A stretch of DNA of 64,000 bases from assembly GCF_029433335.1 (NCBI RefSeq), contig NZ_JAQTHX010000001.1, positions 62,001-126,000 on the forward strand, read 5' to 3'. Below the pieces are notes generated by a model, which searched no databases, had not been told where the DNA came from, and worked only from the letters and a program-made list of their open reading frames with translations. Shown one piece after another: positions 9,801 to 19,446 of the stretch. Both the position numbers and the translations under genes were made by a program. Source of the stretch: Bifidobacterium sp. ESL0745. GTDB lineage: Bacteria > Actinomycetota > Actinomycetes > Actinomycetales > Bifidobacteriaceae. Every line of letters begins with the position of its first letter. Position 1 is the stretch's first letter.

Positions 9801-11993
9801 GAGCTTGCGCAGGTGCTTTCCGCCGAGCAGAAGAGCTTTTTGGTGGCGTTGACCAGAGCCGGCGAGCAGGTGATGTTGAGTGCCGTCTTAAGCGATGACA
9901 CGGTGCCCTCTGATTTCCTCTATACGTACATGCCTGAGCGGTTTGATCGCGTGCGCGATGCCGATCCGGAAATGCGGGATTATGCGCAGCTCGCCGATTC
10001 GGACCGGTTCGCCGGTCTAGACACCGATCCGCGCGGTCTGGTGGCGGCGGCCCGCATCGAGCTGATGCGACAGTCGGATACGAACACAGTTCAGACCGAC
10101 GGCGCTGACGGTGTTAACGGTGGCAGCAATAGTGGTAGTGCTGGTGATTCCACAGGTGGGAACGCCGCCGGTGTGGGCGATTCTACTGGCGGCGACTTTA
10201 GCGATGCTCGTAGCTACTCTAGCGATGCCGGTAGCGAATCGAATGATTCTTGTAACAATAAAGATTGTTCTTCCATGTTCATTGGAACCGATGCGCAGTC
10301 ATCAGCCCGTGTGCGCGATGCCGCGGTATCACTGGTTCTTCTTGACGATGTGGGTCTGCAGGCTGCCGACCCCGATAGCTGGCCATATACATATGGCGTG
10401 GTCGATCAGAATAATAATGGCAACACCGATCAAAATGGTATCGATACTGGAAGTGCGAACACACTTAGCCCGGCTGTTAAGAGCGGTGGCGTCAATACCG
10501 TTGAGAACGCTAGCGGCGATACCGCTTATCAGGGCGGCGGCGGTTCTTCTTCGGCGTCTGGTGATTCCATGGCCGGCGGCCCGGCCCGGACCTCTGTGAA
10601 AAATTCGGCATCGAACAAATACGATGTCGTGGCGCAAGAGGCGTTGAAGACTGATTCTCCGGTTGCCGCATCGCTTCCGCGGGCTTCGCAAAACGAATCT
10701 CAATCCAATCAACAAACGGTTTTGCCGTCGGCGCCGACGGTGACGCTTTCGCCCTCGCAAGTCGACCGCATCTGGGCGTGCCCGGTCTGTTGGATGCTCG
10801 AAAGCCAATTCGCCGGACCCCGTCCTTCCAACGCGGCCACCAATTACGGTTCGGTCATCCATAAAGTCGCCCAGATGGCCAGTGCCAAAGGGCTTGACAA
10901 TCCTGATTTCATGGCGGAGCGTTCCAGCCACGAACGTATTGCCAGCATCACTTCGCAGATGATGGACATGTACCGTCAGCTCACCGATGATGCTGACACG
11001 ATCGACGACCCGGAACAACGCTACAACGCGGAAGGCAAGGACGAAGGCGCCGAACAGACGCTTACCGATATCGCCACGTATTTTGTCAATTCCAACGACA
11101 GCGATTATCCCCATGGCAACCTCAAGAACTTCAGTGTCGGTCGGCTGCGTCGCGCGGAATGTGAGTACGAGTTCGCTTCGAAATTCGATGTCGAGGACAT
11201 TCGCGCCGCCTATAACGCGATTGACGGCATTGAGCCGGTCACCAATGCTGAACTCGTCGCCATCATGGGTGTGCTCAACGGCGGCTGGCCGTCAGGGATG
11301 CAGCCTGATTTGCAGATACGGCTCACCGGCCGGATCGATCGCATGGAATGGAGGGATTCGGGTGACGGCAACGAGCACGTCCGTCTCATCGATTGGAAAA
11401 CCGGCCATAAGCACGACGGCAAGCAGATGTTCAACGATCTGCAGCTGGTTTGTTACCAGCTCGGTCTTGCATTCCCCGAATCGAATCAGCCGACGGACAC
11501 CGAGGGCGCGGCTTCAACGTATTTGCCCAATGCCGGACTGCATGGCGTGGACGCGATCAAAGCCATGCCCGACATCACCCAATCGGCGCTGTTCGACGTC
11601 GATTTGGCTTCGTCTCCGGGGCAGGGGTACGGTGCCGACGAGACGTTGTTCCAGCCGCCGCTGTTCCACGCGGGGACGCTGAACGCTACCGGATTCACAC
11701 GCCGCAGCCATTACGCGGAACTGCAAAAACTGGCCGACCTGCCCGACCCGCCTACCGAAGCGCCGGAAGGCGTAAGCGCGCAAGCCTGGCAGCAGCTCCT
11801 TTCCCTGCGCGGCACGCAAGCCGTGTGGGCGTTGACCATGATCTCGCGCATCTTCTACGCTGCAGCGGCCTCTCGCTCGAAGACCTTGGTTGCGCGCCCG
11901 CAATCCAGTCACGTTCAATTCTGCAGAATGAAAACGGTATGCCCGGCCTGCGCCGGCGAAGTCGATACGGTTTACGAAGTCAGGAGGGGCTGA
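6828..11993 (+). CDS. adnA: AdnA-like helicase-nuclease subunit (UvrD-like domain plus C-terminal PD-(D/E)XK nuclease)
   Basis: A 1721-residue protein, first gene of a two-gene unit resembling actinobacterial AdnAB, which resects double-strand breaks for recombination. Walker A is GAPCSGKT (37-44) and the Walker B region is VVVDDFQDL near 315, a departure from canonical DEYQD. Helicase domain 2 is poorly conserved, as expected for the weaker AdnA motor. The C-terminal nuclease shows GSVIHKVAQ, LIDWKTGHK (near 1520) and the QLVCYQLG helix. Cysteines in WACPVCW before it and FCRMKTVCPACAGE at the end fit an Fe-S-stapled nuclease. A region of roughly 200 residues around 1085-1300 is Gly/Ser/Asn/Asp-rich and looks disordered. 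The start has two adjacent ATGs (6828, 6834); the choice is uncertain by two residues. Confidence 0.85.
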   Translation: MAMSGNDTLDLRDNAAMDAVKTMLDGQPDTHTLLIAGAPCSGKTEFALAATLEGISRFGDAHVSMVVSGRQTADKLSDRIIRAVGSTSSARPVTTLSALAFRLLSSVRESEREPLPKLLNGAEQDALLRQVVAVHVRHAQTGELCDTCELMRQYFATDDWVDTVYGDDGSEVSGGTRSTVTDQRVSGTSASKGQPRSTSKGIGSSDVLFARGVNDAFVMQLRDMLARMDELGLGAEREDEVLAMLADSQDSGEGYSLRVERLGIQWRLAFALRHEYSQAVTDGYPGEFRLDSSRLLVEGAQAAAKVADAVLPKLVVVDDFQDLTLAGLTFLEILAHRGVKLVLVGNPDEAVQTFRGSYPEYLFSRAQQPPLSAESMTLPACRIRKVVGILHGSDDVGKSGDSRNLADKGSVVGPKISQSVDDEDNSGTACENGSAAAVSYLDLLASRVSLSIAANEDTSVALPDRPGKLPRLAGSLPITSLDPNDPKLQDGSVRTALYRTSREELDDVVWRIKEAHLASGRQWNDIAVIAHDNDTVRAFGERLRRDGVPVRYSAVTEPLKDDPSVQGLFALLELAKLRHDGIEQTSMSLTQTARYVRGRVQTLLESPLVSLRASSSGSLSSSPARLAPVESVMKAIASLAHVIDVDDSASVQASRDVTVGDGLSNQSESSLADDTDVSGASASADSSSHATSPDSQVLDETKDEVGRADVVDVTAALPRLQQEWRELRDRVLAARKQSGVQVDDSLVNASADGGEDEADMPLGVDALYIMLGFDIAQQPSEASVSQKHVKTGKRRSSDCDEASGVADEVLELIGNVGGDLYSRAFAHVWSLVGKVEHGLSALPSREPQYALGLAWDACRVANSWQCQALVNNDEGRAANDRLDVMMRLFAYASGSGAKQSVEDFIAGVRSMRIEADSLAKVAPIDQAVTLSTPAGAADGHWPLVFVPQIQQDVWPNLAERNTMFGGENLAEIVLHGRMGNERKQQAGCVDPELAQVLSAEQKSFLVALTRAGEQVMLSAVLSDDTVPSDFLYTYMPERFDRVRDADPEMRDYAQLADSDRFAGLDTDPRGLVAAARIELMRQSDTNTVQTDGADGVNGGSNSGSAGDSTGGNAAGVGDSTGGDFSDARSYSSDAGSESNDSCNNKDCSSMFIGTDAQSSARVRDAAVSLVLLDDVGLQAADPDSWPYTYGVVDQNNNGNTDQNGIDTGSANTLSPAVKSGGVNTVENASGDTAYQGGGGSSSASGDSMAGGPARTSVKNSASNKYDVVAQEALKTDSPVAASLPRASQNESQSNQQTVLPSAPTVTLSPSQVDRIWACPVCWMLESQFAGPRPSNAATNYGSVIHKVAQMASAKGLDNPDFMAERSSHERIASITSQMMDMYRQLTDDADTIDDPEQRYNAEGKDEGAEQTLTDIATYFVNSNDSDYPHGNLKNFSVGRLRRAECEYEFASKFDVEDIRAAYNAIDGIEPVTNAELVAIMGVLNGGWPSGMQPDLQIRLTGRIDRMEWRDSGDGNEHVRLIDWKTGHKHDGKQMFNDLQLVCYQLGLAFPESNQPTDTEGAASTYLPNAGLHGVDAIKAMPDITQSALFDVDLASSPGQGYGADETLFQPPLFHAGTLNATGFTRRSHYAELQKLADLPDPPTEAPEGVSAQAWQQLLSLRGTQAVWALTMISRIFYAAAASRSKTLVARPQSSHVQFCRMKTVCPACAGEVDTVYEVRRG

Positions 11994-11994
11994 A

Positions 11995-14900
11995 ATGGAT
12001 AAGAACGATAAACTGTCCCAATTCAACGGCATCAACGGGGTGCGTGTCGGTATGGGTGTATCCGATAGCGATAGCGGCCACAATATGCAGGATGACGCTG
12101 ATCGCGCCGCCGACAATCCTATGAACGTTTCGTCACCAGAGCAGGCGGCAACAGGCGAATCGGCGCATGGCCCAGTTTCCGGCCGTCAACCCCCCACCGA
12201 CAGCCCCGAACAGGAGGCGGTCATCAACGCGCCTAAGGACGCGGACGTGCTGGTGGTGGCCGGTGCCGGATCGGGCAAAACCTACACCATGACCCGCCGC
12301 ATCATCAACCTCATCAGGGTCGGTGTGCCGCCCGAAAAGATTCTCGGCCTGACTTTCACGCGCAAGGCTGCCTCCGAACTTTTGGGGCGTGTGTCGAGCG
12401 CCGTGGTCGAAAACGCGCGAATCGAGGAGCGCAGTGCCAGCGTGACCGGAACCTCGCGTCGCGTCAACGTTTTCCTGAAGCCGCAGGTATCGACCTACGA
12501 TGCGTTCTTCCAATCCATCGTCCGCCAGTATGGCCTTCTGGTCGGCTTCGACCAGAACACCCAGCCCCTGAGCGAGGCCGGTGCCCACCAGCTTGCCGTC
12601 ACCGTGATCGACGAGAACATGGACATTCTCAAAGGACAGGGATTCGGCAGTTTTTCGGACATCGTCACCAAAGTGCTCGATCTTTCCAATGCCATCAGCG
12701 GTTCGATGATCGGCGAGGGGTGTGCGAGCGTGCCCGAAGCCATCGCGCGCATCCGGCAATGGGATCAGGCGTTCATCGCGCAGATGGATGGGGCGATTGG
12801 CGACGAAACGGTTCCCGATGATGAGCCGAAAACGGGCAAGCCTCCGAAGCGCAGGAAAAAGGAGAGCGAGGAGCAATTCGCCGACCGTCAGGCACAATAC
12901 CGTGCCACATACCACCAATTGGCCATCTACCGCACTGCCGGCCTGCGGGACGTTGCCGGCAAACGGGAAATATTGCTGACGTTGGTCGAGCGTTACCACG
13001 AGCGCAAACAGCAGCTGAATATGGCGGAATTCAATGATTTCACCGTAGCCGCCTACGCGCTGGTCACTCGTTTCCCCTCAATCGGCGAGCGGCTTCGCCA
13101 CCGGTACTCGCACGTTCTTTTGGACGAATACCAGGACACGTCCACCACCCAAGCCGCGTTGATCGCAAAATTATTCCATCCTGATAATTCTCGGAATCGC
13201 AATGATCTCGACGGTTTCAGTAATACAAATAATCTGAATCCAGCGTCCGTGTCGGCGGATGGCGTTTCATCTGGCAACCCTCAAAACCGTCTTCAAACCG
13301 GCAACCGGCAATCGGGCAGCTCCGCAGTCAACGCCGTGGGTGATCCCTTCCAATCCATCTATGCATGGCGTGGCGCGAGCCCCGGCGCGTTCCGCATGTT
13401 CGAACGTGACTTCGGCATGGACGAAACGGCCAAACCGTACTCGTTGAGCGTCACGCGCCGCAACGCGCGGGTTGTGCTCGAGGCCGCCAACGACTTGACG
13501 CAGCCGTTGCGTACCCCCGACCGCATTCCCTCAAGCTCGCCCATGCGCGAGGTGCCGGTTCCGGCGCTTACGACCATCGACAGTGCCAAAGAAGGGACGC
13601 TGGGCGTACTCGGTTTCGACACGCTCGGCCAGGAAATCGATGCCGTGGCGCGTTTCGCCAAAGCCTCCATCGCCCGTCACACTCCTAAAGACCCAAGTCA
13701 AAAAGACGTTCGTCCGCATGTCGCCGTGCTCTTCCGCGGCAAAAACCACATGCCGGAATTTGCCGAAGGATTGCGTAAAGCGGGGCTGACAACGTTGACC
13801 GTCGGATACTCGGCGTTGCTCGACCGCCCCGAAATTCGGGACGTGCTCGCCCTGTTGCATGTCGTGGCCGACCATGCCGATTCCAATGCCTTGATGCGTC
13901 TTCTGGCCACACCGCGGTTTGGCCTCGGCAGCAAGGATCTGACCGCTTTGTCCAAGCTCGCCAGCCGCCGCAACGACAAATACCGTCTTCGCGCGTTGGC
14001 TGAAGCCGGTCTGGTGCCGGCGAACGCCACGCAGGAGGAGAAGGCGAAACTTCTCGCCAAGCATCGTGACAAGGTGCCCAACATGGTGTTCCTCGCCGAC
14101 GTGCTGATGGATGACAAGCTTGAAACCCTCTTGGATTCGCCGCACGTCGCCGGTGCCTTCAGTTCCGCGGGACTTGTGACGATTCGCCGCGCCGCTAAGG
14201 TTTTCAGGCAGGTCGGAGCCGTCATCAACCATCCGCTTGCGCAGATTGTGCAGACGGCCATTGAAGCGCTCGATCTTGATATCGATTCTGTGGTGGCGCA
14301 GGCGATTGCGCAATCGGGCAAGCCGGTTCAGCCGGTTTTGGCACACTCGCCGATGAATGCGTTGATCGATCTGGTCGATACCTATACGCACGAGATTACG
14401 GAAGGCGCGACGCCGACGTTGCGTGGGTTCGTTTCCTGGGTGGATTCGTTGAACAGCATTCCCGACGAAATGGCGGCGGTTCCCAGCGATCCGGTCGATG
14501 TCGTGCTGATGACCATTCATCAGTCCAAGGGCCTCGAATGGGATTCGGTGGCCATTGTCGGCATGAAAAAGGGCAGTTTCCCCTCCAACCAGGGCGACGG
14601 GCTCAAGGTCGACATCGATGACGATTACATCGGCGGATTGCGCGAGGGAAGCTGGCAGTCGCCGCAGTACCACGAAACGGCCAAGACCTGGCTCGACAAC
14701 CCTGCCGCTGTGCCCGTTCCGGTGCGTGCCGACGCTGATATCCTCCCGCGATTCCCGCACGACGTGGGTGTCGGTGACGATCCGCTTGAGGCGTTGTCTG
14801 CGCTGGCCGACGTGGAAACGGTAGCGAATGAGTCCGAAGGATTGATGCGTCTGTTTGATGCAATCGACGGCGACGATGGTGATCTATCTACGATTGGTGG

Positions 14901-16662
14901 GATTGCGGGGCCGGCCAGCGGTAGCGCGAACTATCTGTCACAGCAGGAAGAATACGGCCGCAGATTGCACGCCGACGAACGCAGGCTCGCTTACGTGGCG
15001 CTGACACGCGCCCGTGAGGAAGTGCTGATGACCTATAGCCGCCACGCCGATCTTTCCCGCGATTCGCGGGACGCCGGTACGCGCAATAGCGCAAATCCAT
15101 CGAATTTCTTCTCCGAAGTGCATGACGCCCTGTCCTATCGTGACGGTGTTGTGGCCGTCGGGTCGGGGACTGATCAGACCGACGCCGATACTCAAAAAGC
15201 CGTCGATACCCGCGAAACCGCCGATACCGATCGCCGGGACGTTCCGACCACCTTGTCGTCTTTGGGCGTCGCCAAACCCGACGGGCTTTTCGTGGGGGCA
15301 CAGGCGAAGGAATACGAGCAGGCCATCGTCGAACAAGCGTGGCAGGCCCCTCTTGAACTGGATGGGCAGGAAAGTGAACCATTGCCTTGGCCCGCTTCGA
15401 TGAGCGAGGGGATGGCCGGTCGGCTGCAGCGTTCGGCCGATGTTGTGCGTCAGGTGCGTCGCGGTCTTGTCAGTGAAGTTTCGGCCGGGCGTGTTGCCAA
15501 TGCCGGTGTGCCTTCTGCAAAAGCCGAGGGAGAGGATGACAACGAAGCTGGGAATGGTGCCGGAATCGGAGGCAACGGTACCGAAACCAGACAAGGCGAT
15601 GCAAAGAGAAGCAGCGTTGAAACCGAAAACGGTGCTGAAGTTGGACGTAACGTAAAAACCGGAAGCGGTACCATCGCCGGCAACGACGTCGTGACCGAAA
15701 CCGTGAACAACCTGACTGCCGAACTTCCGGCAGGTCAATCGCTGGCCGAACGCACACGCATGCTTCTGGCGGATGACGATCTGATGCCTTCCGTCCAAGT
15801 CAGTGTGCGCGACAGCGACACGGTCCAAGGGGCAGCGGATAGAAGCGATTCCAACGCCGAAAGCACCAATGCGCTTGATGTCGAGGTACGTAGGCGCGGC
15901 AAACGCATCCTTGCCGGCAGACGGCAGAATGTCACCTCGTTGCAGGCCGGTGCCGGCAGGATGAGTGAGCGTGAAAGTCGGGAATACTGGCGTGGGCTCG
16001 TGCGCCCGGTTCCCCGCGTGGCCACTCCCGCAGCGCAGGCCGGCACTCGTTTCCATGCCTGGGCGCAGCGTTTCATGGACGCATACGACGTTGAGGTGTC
16101 GGCGACCAATGCGAATGGCGGCGTTTCGGCGGTGGTTACCGGTGAAACGCCGGAAACCCGCGCTTCGATGGTTGCCGGGCTTGAACGCGCCGAGCGGCAT
16201 CCTGATCCCGATCAGAGTGCGACGGATCGCAAGATAGTGACGTGGCAGCATCGCCTGGTTGACAGCCGTTGGGCGTCTCGCCGTCCGTATTCCGCCGAGC
16301 AGCAGATCGTCGTTGCGATTGACGAGCTTGGCGGCCGTATCGTCAACGGCAAGCTTGACGCCGTTTTCTACGGTGGACTTGACGAAAACGACAGGACGAA
16401 GCGCTTCACCATAGTCGATTGGAAAACCGGCAAGAAACCGACCGCGCAGCAGGACATCGAACACAAACTGGTTCAGCTCGATATGTACCGGCTTATGTTT
16501 TCGGCTATGAAGGGAATCCCGTTGGACAGCATTGACGCTACGCTATATTACTTGGATGTCGCACGCGAAGAGCAACGTGAGATTCATGCCTTGAACAAAT
16601 CGAAAGCCGAGATCTTGAAGGAATTGAACGTCGAGATTCCTGTCTGGAGCGATGAGGACTAG
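11995..16662 (+). CDS. adnB: AdnB-like UvrD/RecB-family ATP-dependent helicase-nuclease
   Basis: A 1555-residue partner of the upstream gene, starting one nt after its stop codon with AGGAGG in the upstream gene's last codons, so translation is probably coupled. This motor is complete: Walker A GAGSGKT (90-96), LTFTRKAASEL, LLDEYQDTSTTQ near 376, GDPFQSIYAWRGA, the motif V region MTIHQSKGLEWDSV, and motif VI VALTRAREEV. The C-terminal PD-(D/E)XK nuclease has AGTRFHAWAQ, GKLDAVFY, VDWKTGKKP near 1474 and LVQLDMYR. Intact motifs make it the likely driving motor of the complex. A spacer at about 1160-1240 is rich in Gly, Asn, Glu and Thr. It could be called a UvrD-like helicase if the nuclease domain is ignored. 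Confidence 0.88.
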   Translation: MDKNDKLSQFNGINGVRVGMGVSDSDSGHNMQDDADRAADNPMNVSSPEQAATGESAHGPVSGRQPPTDSPEQEAVINAPKDADVLVVAGAGSGKTYTMTRRIINLIRVGVPPEKILGLTFTRKAASELLGRVSSAVVENARIEERSASVTGTSRRVNVFLKPQVSTYDAFFQSIVRQYGLLVGFDQNTQPLSEAGAHQLAVTVIDENMDILKGQGFGSFSDIVTKVLDLSNAISGSMIGEGCASVPEAIARIRQWDQAFIAQMDGAIGDETVPDDEPKTGKPPKRRKKESEEQFADRQAQYRATYHQLAIYRTAGLRDVAGKREILLTLVERYHERKQQLNMAEFNDFTVAAYALVTRFPSIGERLRHRYSHVLLDEYQDTSTTQAALIAKLFHPDNSRNRNDLDGFSNTNNLNPASVSADGVSSGNPQNRLQTGNRQSGSSAVNAVGDPFQSIYAWRGASPGAFRMFERDFGMDETAKPYSLSVTRRNARVVLEAANDLTQPLRTPDRIPSSSPMREVPVPALTTIDSAKEGTLGVLGFDTLGQEIDAVARFAKASIARHTPKDPSQKDVRPHVAVLFRGKNHMPEFAEGLRKAGLTTLTVGYSALLDRPEIRDVLALLHVVADHADSNALMRLLATPRFGLGSKDLTALSKLASRRNDKYRLRALAEAGLVPANATQEEKAKLLAKHRDKVPNMVFLADVLMDDKLETLLDSPHVAGAFSSAGLVTIRRAAKVFRQVGAVINHPLAQIVQTAIEALDLDIDSVVAQAIAQSGKPVQPVLAHSPMNALIDLVDTYTHEITEGATPTLRGFVSWVDSLNSIPDEMAAVPSDPVDVVLMTIHQSKGLEWDSVAIVGMKKGSFPSNQGDGLKVDIDDDYIGGLREGSWQSPQYHETAKTWLDNPAAVPVPVRADADILPRFPHDVGVGDDPLEALSALADVETVANESEGLMRLFDAIDGDDGDLSTIGGIAGPASGSANYLSQQEEYGRRLHADERRLAYVALTRAREEVLMTYSRHADLSRDSRDAGTRNSANPSNFFSEVHDALSYRDGVVAVGSGTDQTDADTQKAVDTRETADTDRRDVPTTLSSLGVAKPDGLFVGAQAKEYEQAIVEQAWQAPLELDGQESEPLPWPASMSEGMAGRLQRSADVVRQVRRGLVSEVSAGRVANAGVPSAKAEGEDDNEAGNGAGIGGNGTETRQGDAKRSSVETENGAEVGRNVKTGSGTIAGNDVVTETVNNLTAELPAGQSLAERTRMLLADDDLMPSVQVSVRDSDTVQGAADRSDSNAESTNALDVEVRRRGKRILAGRRQNVTSLQAGAGRMSERESREYWRGLVRPVPRVATPAAQAGTRFHAWAQRFMDAYDVEVSATNANGGVSAVVTGETPETRASMVAGLERAERHPDPDQSATDRKIVTWQHRLVDSRWASRRPYSAEQQIVVAIDELGGRIVNGKLDAVFYGGLDENDRTKRFTIVDWKTGKKPTAQQDIEHKLVQLDMYRLMFSAMKGIPLDSIDATLYYLDVAREEQREIHALNKSKAEILKELNVEIPVWSDED

Positions 16663-16879
16663 GTATTTGTGCCATTAATGTATACGGTATGATGCTATAT
16701 TGAGTGATGTTTTGTATCTTAGATTGATGATGCGTGAGCGTCGTTTTCTAGGATGCGGCTGTAGGCGTTATGGCCTGTTCATGTTAGGTGAATGGCTTTG
16801 CGCGTCGAGGTAACGAAACCGAATGGGTTTTTGCTGCGTCGATTGGGGATTGACGTAGGAGACAACGGGGGGATAGTAG

Positions 16880-17581
16880 ATGCAGGACGTTGCAAAAGGC
16901 GATGCCGGAATCGGAATCGTATATTCGCCGATGATTTGGAGCGACGTCGAGGCCATCACGCGCTCGTTTGACGAGACCTGGGGCCATTATGCGCCGATCG
17001 GTGACGATAAGAAGCTTTCGATGCTGCTTTCGTACCATTTTGTCCTGCATTATATCGAGCCGGCCACCCGTGGCGAGATCGCCCATAAGAACGGTGAATT
17101 CATGGGGGTCACGCTTTCGCGCGTCGTCGGCCAACCGGTGATGTTCGCTGATGTGGCCAAGAGAATGGCGAAAATCGATGACCGCCTCAACGCCACGTCT
17201 GCCGGGCACAAGGCGCTCGCTGATCTCGAGCGCGGTTTTGAGATCGAGCGGCGTATGGAACGCCAGACCGGCATCAATGACAAGGCACCCGCCGAAGTTG
17301 AGCTTTTCTTGGTTTCTCGTGCAGCTCGGGGTCACGGCGTCGGTGGTGAGTTGTGGCGCCGCGCCATGGATTCCTTCAGACGCTTTGAAGTGCCGATGTT
17401 CTACCTGCACACCGATTCGGATTGTGATGTGAGTTTCTATGATCGTCACGGCATGACGCGCATCGCCGAGCGGCAGGAGCAGCGTCATCCTGATGATGGC
17501 CGCGATCAGCAGATGGCCCCGGCTGAGATGTACATCTATGCCGGCGTCCCGCAAAAGGTCGCGCGCACCGTGGCTAAGTAG
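16880..17581 (+). CDS. GNAT family N-acetyltransferase
   Basis: A 233-residue protein with the GNAT acetyl-CoA fold. The acceptor-side N-terminal half is followed by a beta strand VELFLVSRAARGHGVGGELWRRAM, which contains the R-x-x-G-x-G/A-type pyrophosphate loop. A later strand, MFYLHTDSDCDVSFYDRHGMTRI, is typical of the C-terminal motif B. The substrate cannot be told. The start at ATG 16880 follows a G-rich stretch (GGGGGG) that can serve as ribosome binding site. It stands alone between adnB and an MFS transporter, with a small hairpin about 200 bp downstream. Confidence 0.85.
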   Translation: MQDVAKGDAGIGIVYSPMIWSDVEAITRSFDETWGHYAPIGDDKKLSMLLSYHFVLHYIEPATRGEIAHKNGEFMGVTLSRVVGQPVMFADVAKRMAKIDDRLNATSAGHKALADLERGFEIERRMERQTGINDKAPAEVELFLVSRAARGHGVGGELWRRAMDSFRRFEVPMFYLHTDSDCDVSFYDRHGMTRIAERQEQRHPDDGRDQQMAPAEMYIYAGVPQKVARTVAK

Positions 17582-18045
17582 CGGCAATCGCTGGTATGAG
17601 GTGGTCAGACGGCAGCCGAGACGACAGGCAGTGTCAGGGTGAAGTCGAAAGTATTGCGGTTGCGATGTCAAGGCGACATGAAGTAATACAATCGTAATAT
17701 TGCTATTGTGCTGGAACGTTGGTATACGCTCAACAATCCACTCCGACAGCAGTGACGTATATGTATTGATTTTTTTAAAGCGGCTTCGTGCCGCTTTTAC
17801 TGTATTCAGACCATTTCTTTGTTGCGGTATTCACGCTGGAATCATTGCGCGATTCTCTGCAAAACTCTTCTATTTACGCTGCAGGCTTTTCGTCCGAGCC
17901 GGTTGGATAGACTGGATATATACATTAAAAATATCGAATTATGTGAGTAAAAATGTGCCATAATCAGGCGATTTGCAGAGGCGAAAATGTTTCCTCTCAA
18001 TTCCGCCGTGATTGTGGTTGTCTTGTCTGAAAGGATTGATGGGTA
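17582..18045. other. Intergenic region with a terminator-like hairpin
   Basis: 464 bp without a credible gene. A hairpin AAAGCGGC-TTCGT-GCCGCTTT at 17777-17797 is followed by TAC after its T run and preceded by a T7 run; it is the likely terminator for the acetyltransferase gene. The last ~110 bp are AT-rich and probably carry the promoter of the MFS transporter gene. Confidence 0.55.
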
Positions 18046-19401
18046 GTGAATAATGCAGGTCGTAGTGTGCCGAAGCAGCGTCATAAGTCACCGTATGGGC
18101 GACTTTTCGCCATCTCTGGCGCCAAGGCGTTCTGTATTTCCGGGGCGGTGGCCAGGCTCCCGATTTCGATGATGAGCCTTGGAATCGTGCTCGCACTGAA
18201 CCACATGTACAACAATTGGACGGTCGCCGGCACGATGAGCGCCGTGTATATTCTCGCCGTCGCCGCTGTCACGCCGTTGTACGCCCGTCTGTTCGATCGG
18301 TTCGGCCAGCACAAGGTCGGTTGGATGGCGCTTGTGCTTTCCGTGGTTTTCATGCTGGTATTCGCACTGGCCGCTTGGGCCCGCGTTTCGATTCCAATCC
18401 TCTTCGTGTTGGCGATTCTGATGGGATGCACGCAGTTCTCGTTCGGGTCTTTGGTGCGTACCCGTTGGGCGTACGCACTGCGCGACCCGAAGGACAGTGA
18501 TCTGCTTGATACGGCCTACGCGCTTGAGGCTGGCATCGACGAAATGGTGTTCATCCTGGGACCGATTCTCGCCGCGTTCCTAGCCACTTCGGTGAGTCCC
18601 GTTTCTCAGCTTTTCGTGCCGACCATTGCCTGCGCCGTTGGCGGATCGGTGTTCTTTTCACTGAAAGATACCCAGCCGCCGGTCATCGAACCCGTATCTG
18701 TTGTCGCTGCCTCGCCTAATGACGAGGACGTGAAGGCCGCTTCCGCCAATCTTGGCGGGACCCAGGGCGCTCGGCTGGACGAGGACGGCGTGAGCCTGCG
18801 CCAATTGCACACCCACGTGCCCAAACCCAAGAGCGTGCTGCTTTACGCCGGCATCATTCCGCTGCTGGTGGTCTTCGTGGTCTTCAACATGAGCTTCAAC
18901 GAGTTCGACGTTTCTGTTACAGCGATGATGAAGGCCATCGATCGCGAGCAGTTGCTGGGCCTGCAGTTGGCCATGTTCGCCGTTGGCTCCTGCATCGGTG
19001 CGTTCATCTTCGGTTCCAAGAAACCGAAAGGTTCCAATTGGCAGCACATGGTCGTTTTCCTTACGCTGCTGACCTTCGGCTACGTCTTCTGCCGGTTGGC
19101 AATGGACAATCTCATTTTGCTTGGTGTTTTTTCGATTCTCTCCGGTTTGTTCGTCTCACCGCTTTTTGCGACTGGCAATCTCATCGTCAAGGATATCGTT
19201 CCGCCCAGTTCGCTTACCGAAGGCCTTTCCTGGGTCACCACGGCCGGTTCGGTCGGCACATCCTTCGGCTCGTCTTTGGCCGGCATGGTACTTGATGTCT
19301 CCAGCCCGCACGTCGGCTTGATATTGCCGATCGTCACCACGTTCGCCGCCGTCCCGTTGGCCGTCTTGGGCTGGTTCCTCGCCCGCAAGCACAATGCGTA
19401 A
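18046..19401 (+). CDS. Major facilitator superfamily (MFS) transporter
   Basis: A 451-residue polytopic membrane protein. It has the MFS loop 2-3 signature PLYARLFDRFGQHKVG (G-x-x-x-D-R-x-G pattern) and evenly spaced hydrophobic helices in two halves. They are split by a hydrophilic loop at roughly residues 215-265 (about EPVSVVAASPNDED to the RQLHTHVPKPK stretch). A short basic N-terminus of about 20 residues precedes helix 1. The substrate is unknown; the closest everyday relatives are drug or sugar efflux permeases. The start is GTG at 18046, with AAGGAT upstream. It lies just before the left palindrome array and the nuclease gene, which is on the opposite strand. Confidence 0.88.
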   Translation: MNNAGRSVPKQRHKSPYGRLFAISGAKAFCISGAVARLPISMMSLGIVLALNHMYNNWTVAGTMSAVYILAVAAVTPLYARLFDRFGQHKVGWMALVLSVVFMLVFALAAWARVSIPILFVLAILMGCTQFSFGSLVRTRWAYALRDPKDSDLLDTAYALEAGIDEMVFILGPILAAFLATSVSPVSQLFVPTIACAVGGSVFFSLKDTQPPVIEPVSVVAASPNDEDVKAASANLGGTQGARLDEDGVSLRQLHTHVPKPKSVLLYAGIIPLLVVFVVFNMSFNEFDVSVTAMMKAIDREQLLGLQLAMFAVGSCIGAFIFGSKKPKGSNWQHMVVFLTLLTFGYVFCRLAMDNLILLGVFSILSGLFVSPLFATGNLIVKDIVPPSSLTEGLSWVTTAGSVGTSFGSSLAGMVLDVSSPHVGLILPIVTTFAAVPLAVLGWFLARKHNA

Positions 19402-19446
19402 TCAATCCTGATGATTTCGCTCCCCGATTTCCGTTTTTTGGCATTG

